Source of the DNA: Hydractinia symbiolongicarpus
Lineage: Eukaryota; Cnidaria; Hydrozoa; Anthoathecata; Hydractiniidae
NCBI RefSeq assembly: GCF_029227915.1
Contig: NC_079875.1
Span: 12,461,001 to 12,525,000, forward strand
Reading direction: 5' to 3'
Length of the DNA stretch: 64,000 nucleotides
Both the position numbers and the translations under genes were made by a program. The notes beneath the pieces were generated by a model. The model was given only the letters and a program-made list of their open reading frames with translations. It did no database searches and was not told the DNA's origin. Each line of letters begins with the position of its first letter. Positions within the stretch are counted from its first letter, which is position 1. Positions 61,701-64,000 of the stretch are shown here, in pieces.

Positions 61701-62020
61701 AAATAGTGTAGAAACATCCAAATTTATTTAAAAAAAAAAACAATTTGCAAAAATAATACTTACACATTATTTAAAATGTCAGCAAGACAATAAGAAGTAG
61801 GTAAGTATGATGTCGTTTCGTGTTCATTTATTATTGTTTTGTTTGAACATCTAAGTGGGCAATTTAGTTCAGCACTTCCATCTTCATTAAATGACAAAAT
61901 GTCGTCTAAACAGCCGTGACAGTACGTGTGTCCACAGTTAAGATGTTTAGGCGTATTGTAAGTATCTAAGCAAATCTTGCATTCCAGCATCAGACTGATC
62001 CTGTCTGGCGACAACGCCAT
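58726..62020 (-). CDS. TRIM-type RING/B-box/coiled-coil protein with C-terminal SH2 domain
   Basis: Exons on the minus strand: 61764-62020, 60317-61224, 59577-59661, 58840-59104, 58726-58734; phases 2, 1, 2, 0; 507 aa. The ATG at 62018-62020 is the only one in frame ahead of the RING. RING: C14, C17, C29, H31, C34, C37, C54, C58 (last pair CPLRC, one residue wider than usual). B-box 1-like: C96 to C127. B-box 2: C148, H151, C159, C162, C168, C171, H176, H179. Coiled coil about 185-330. A linker with ENER leads into SH2 at 418-507: WYFGCITREES, the FLIRKSE strand with the phosphotyrosine Arg445, and VSHFSI with His468; it is closest in style to Src-type SH2. Known chemistry: RING proteins pass ubiquitin from E2 to substrate, SH2 binds phosphotyrosine. 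Inferred role: ubiquitination of tyrosine-phosphorylated targets, like Cbl but with a different build. The nine-base last exon (LL, stop) is the least certain part. Confidence 0.85.
59936..60200 (-). pseudogene. Cys-containing frame in an intron of the RING/SH2 gene
   Basis: The minus-strand frame ending at 59936 reads SYICTKKCSADYEYAKYFSI, then a short stretch, FKCENAGL and FCRTGYTCGLVKF before the stop. The cysteine pattern (five Cys) and aromatic content look like a piece of an extracellular domain, vaguely WSC- or PAN-like, not like intron DNA. No start, signal or partner exon is visible; it would break the RING/SH2 frame if included. It may be a relic of an unrelated gene. Confidence 0.25.
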
Positions 62021-63799
62021 TTCAGTTATTCGGTTAAGCAAGTATCCTTTAAAATATTTCGCAGTGAGAAGCTTACCAGAGATCAACACTCAGAATATAT
62101 GATACGTAATGATTCTATCAGCAATTATTTATGTCCTAAATAACAAAAATGTTAAGGCAAAAATTAGGGGATAATCGTTTCAATTATTGGCCATCATAGC
62201 TACGATACGATGCATTTTGATGTTTATTTTTCTTTAACCAAGTTAATTATTACTTCACCAAATAATTTTTTGGCACCTCTGCACTGTTTACAGGTGCCCG
62301 GAAATATGATCTAATCTTTTTATTTCAGTTTCATTGTTTTTTTTAACATTTTTTTTCTTTATTGAACACTGCTCATTCAAATATTCTACGATATTAAAAT
62401 CAAGAGAATTTCTGACTTGACGAAAAACTCTTTGACGAGCATTGATCTCTTTTTAGTTAATTAAAAGAGAGAAAAAAAAGTATCGAAACAAAAAAGGTAA
62501 AATAAATAAATCGCCAACATGTAGTCACGTGGTGTTAATTTTTGAAATGTATCTTTGACAGTGCATCCAATTCATAATTGCATTCAGAAGCATCAAGATG
62601 GCGCCCTCTTTACGTCATAGACTATGAAGACTAAACTTTATTTTTTCTTACACATAAAACAATTTTAAATGAGACAGAAAAGTCGTAATCTATCACCTTA
62701 GGTATCTATCTAAAATATCTACAAAAAGTAAACAAAGAATAATAACTAAAAAGGGAAAACCTTTATATTTTTGTGTTTAAAGTTGAAGCTCATACCAAGT
62801 AAAGTGATGAATTTGTTTGTTAGCTTTCTTGATCTGCTCACAAATAAAATTCTACCATACACCTAAAAAGACCATACGAGACAGTGAACATTTATGTTTT
62901 AAAACATAACAATTGACAAAGAAATGTTGAAGGTGTTGTTGCTTCAAATAACAATGATCTAGAATTTCAGCCATTTAGAATTGATATTTTGCAGACAAAA
63001 ACTGTATTACTTCCTTAGTTTGTGTTTATCTTTAAAAACATGCATTTTTACTGTATATACTTAAAAAAATGCTGCTATATTTTATCAAAGATATTTAAAA
63101 TTGAAAGTTGCATTTATTGGCGTTTGTCACAAGATATTTTTAAGCAGCCTTGTTTCATGGAAAATAATTCTTAAACTTGTCGATACAAGATCATGAAGTG
63201 TTTACGTAATCATTATTGTATTAACAGGAATAAATCAACCATAAATAGGGAAAACCAAAATCTTCATAGTTCTCAAAGTTGTAGGTTGTGAAAAAACGTA
63301 CTGGTTGAGGTGTTGTGGATTTTTTTTAATTGTATGATCAATGATCTCTGAAAATCTTTGTAAAAATGTCATGGGGGGAGTATTTTTGTTTGTTTCAGAG
63401 TATTTTCACTGCAACCCATATAAATGCCTTGACATATATTTTCAACAATCATTGTGCGTTCCATTTTCTGATAATTGGGTTTATAGTAAGTTTCTTAGCA
63501 AAATTTGCATTTCAGCATAGCACTCGCCATGTTCAGTGTGTGATGAAGTGACAAAGCCATTTCACGTTTTTAGTGTTTATCAGGTGTTCCATACATTAGA
63601 ACTTATTACATCGAGGTTTAAGTTAGGCAGCAACACGTACAATATATGCACGGTGGACCATATGTGACATTTTTAGCAACAAATGTAAATTTGTTTTTTT
63701 CAAAAAAAAATTACATTTTTTCGAGGTCTATATATTCGCCGTTTGTTTGTTATTTTGACGCTGATCTAAACATTTTATGAAAATTCTGACCATTTCTCT
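62021..63799. other. Upstream region of the RING/SH2 gene
   Basis: AT-rich with no exon supported. The gene's promoter should lie within the first few hundred bases; no convincing core element is seen. The 63366-63551 frame lacks domains. Confidence 0.35.
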
Positions 63800-64000
63800 A
63801 TCAACTGTCACACCCAAATTGCGCGATTTTAAATGCATAGATCAATAGCCAACGCAATTCTTCAAACCGTGTCAGAAGTCCCTAACATTCTCTATCAGGA
63901 TATTCATAGGTGTTTTATTCTGTAGACGAAATAGAGATTCTTGTCGTAAAAGACGACGTAACTGTCGCAGACTTAGTGTGATTCCATGATAGTTCCCTAG
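63800..64000. repeat. Dispersed repeat, copy 2 of 2 (cut by the window end)
   Basis: Matches 29880-30060: tctctatcaactgtca, gcatagatcaatagccaacg, caattctt, gttttatt, cgaaatagagattc, aagacgacgtaactgt, cgcagac. Confidence 0.6.

Noticed and set aside
1-64000. CRISPR arrays, operons, rRNA or bacterial features
   Set aside because: The sequence is clearly eukaryotic; no spaced direct-repeat array or rRNA-like block was seen.

Overview
The window is eukaryotic: AT-rich DNA, genes split by GT-AG introns, long gene-poor stretches full of short non-autonomous repeats, and metazoan domains (FN3, TSP1, MAM, RING/B-box, SH2). The mix of secreted TSP1/MAM proteins, a glutamate-receptor-like channel and foldback repeats fits an early-branching animal, most likely a cnidarian and perhaps a hydrozoan. 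The species is inference; no marker gene settles it.

Layout. (1) 68-4322 (+): the 3' part of a gene for an ionotropic-glutamate-receptor-like channel with a K+-channel filter (TTIGYGD) and an FN3 domain; the 5' end lies outside the window. (2) 4376-15235: a tandem segmental duplication. Each unit carries a divergent pair of small three-exon genes for secreted, strikingly arginine-rich proteins of 161-166 aa that I do not recognise, four genes in all (4771-5478 -, 8858-9728 +, 11417-12125 -, 13974-15074 +). The second unit starts with a decayed copy of the channel's FN3 exon, so the duplication once included channel sequence. (3) 15.2-22.1 kb: repeats only. (4) 22163-32854 (-): a complete 12-exon gene for a 719-aa secreted protein (signal peptide, TSP1 x2, MAM, TSP1 x4, MAM). 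(5) 32.9-47.4 kb: gene-poor, with one doubtful gene fragment at 34.6-35.5 kb and a 2.3-kb foldback element at 42.6-45.0 kb. (6) 47439-48137 (-): an intronless Ras-like GTPase with a degenerate switch II motif. (7) 48-55 kb: repeats and one doubtful exon. (8) 54988-55359 (-): a small secreted basic protein with six cysteines. (9) 58726-62020 (-): a five-exon gene for a TRIM-type E3 (RING, two B-boxes, coiled coil) ending in an SH2 domain. (10) 62.0-64.0 kb: nothing but a repeat at the edge.

Gene models were built by hand from splice signals and codon phase. Every junction in the channel, the four Arg-rich genes, the TSP1/MAM gene and the RING/SH2 gene keeps frame, which is the main support. 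The most interesting items are the K+-filter glutamate-receptor-like channel with FN3, the RING/B-box/SH2 protein, and the four-member Arg-rich secreted family in its duplicated divergent pairs.
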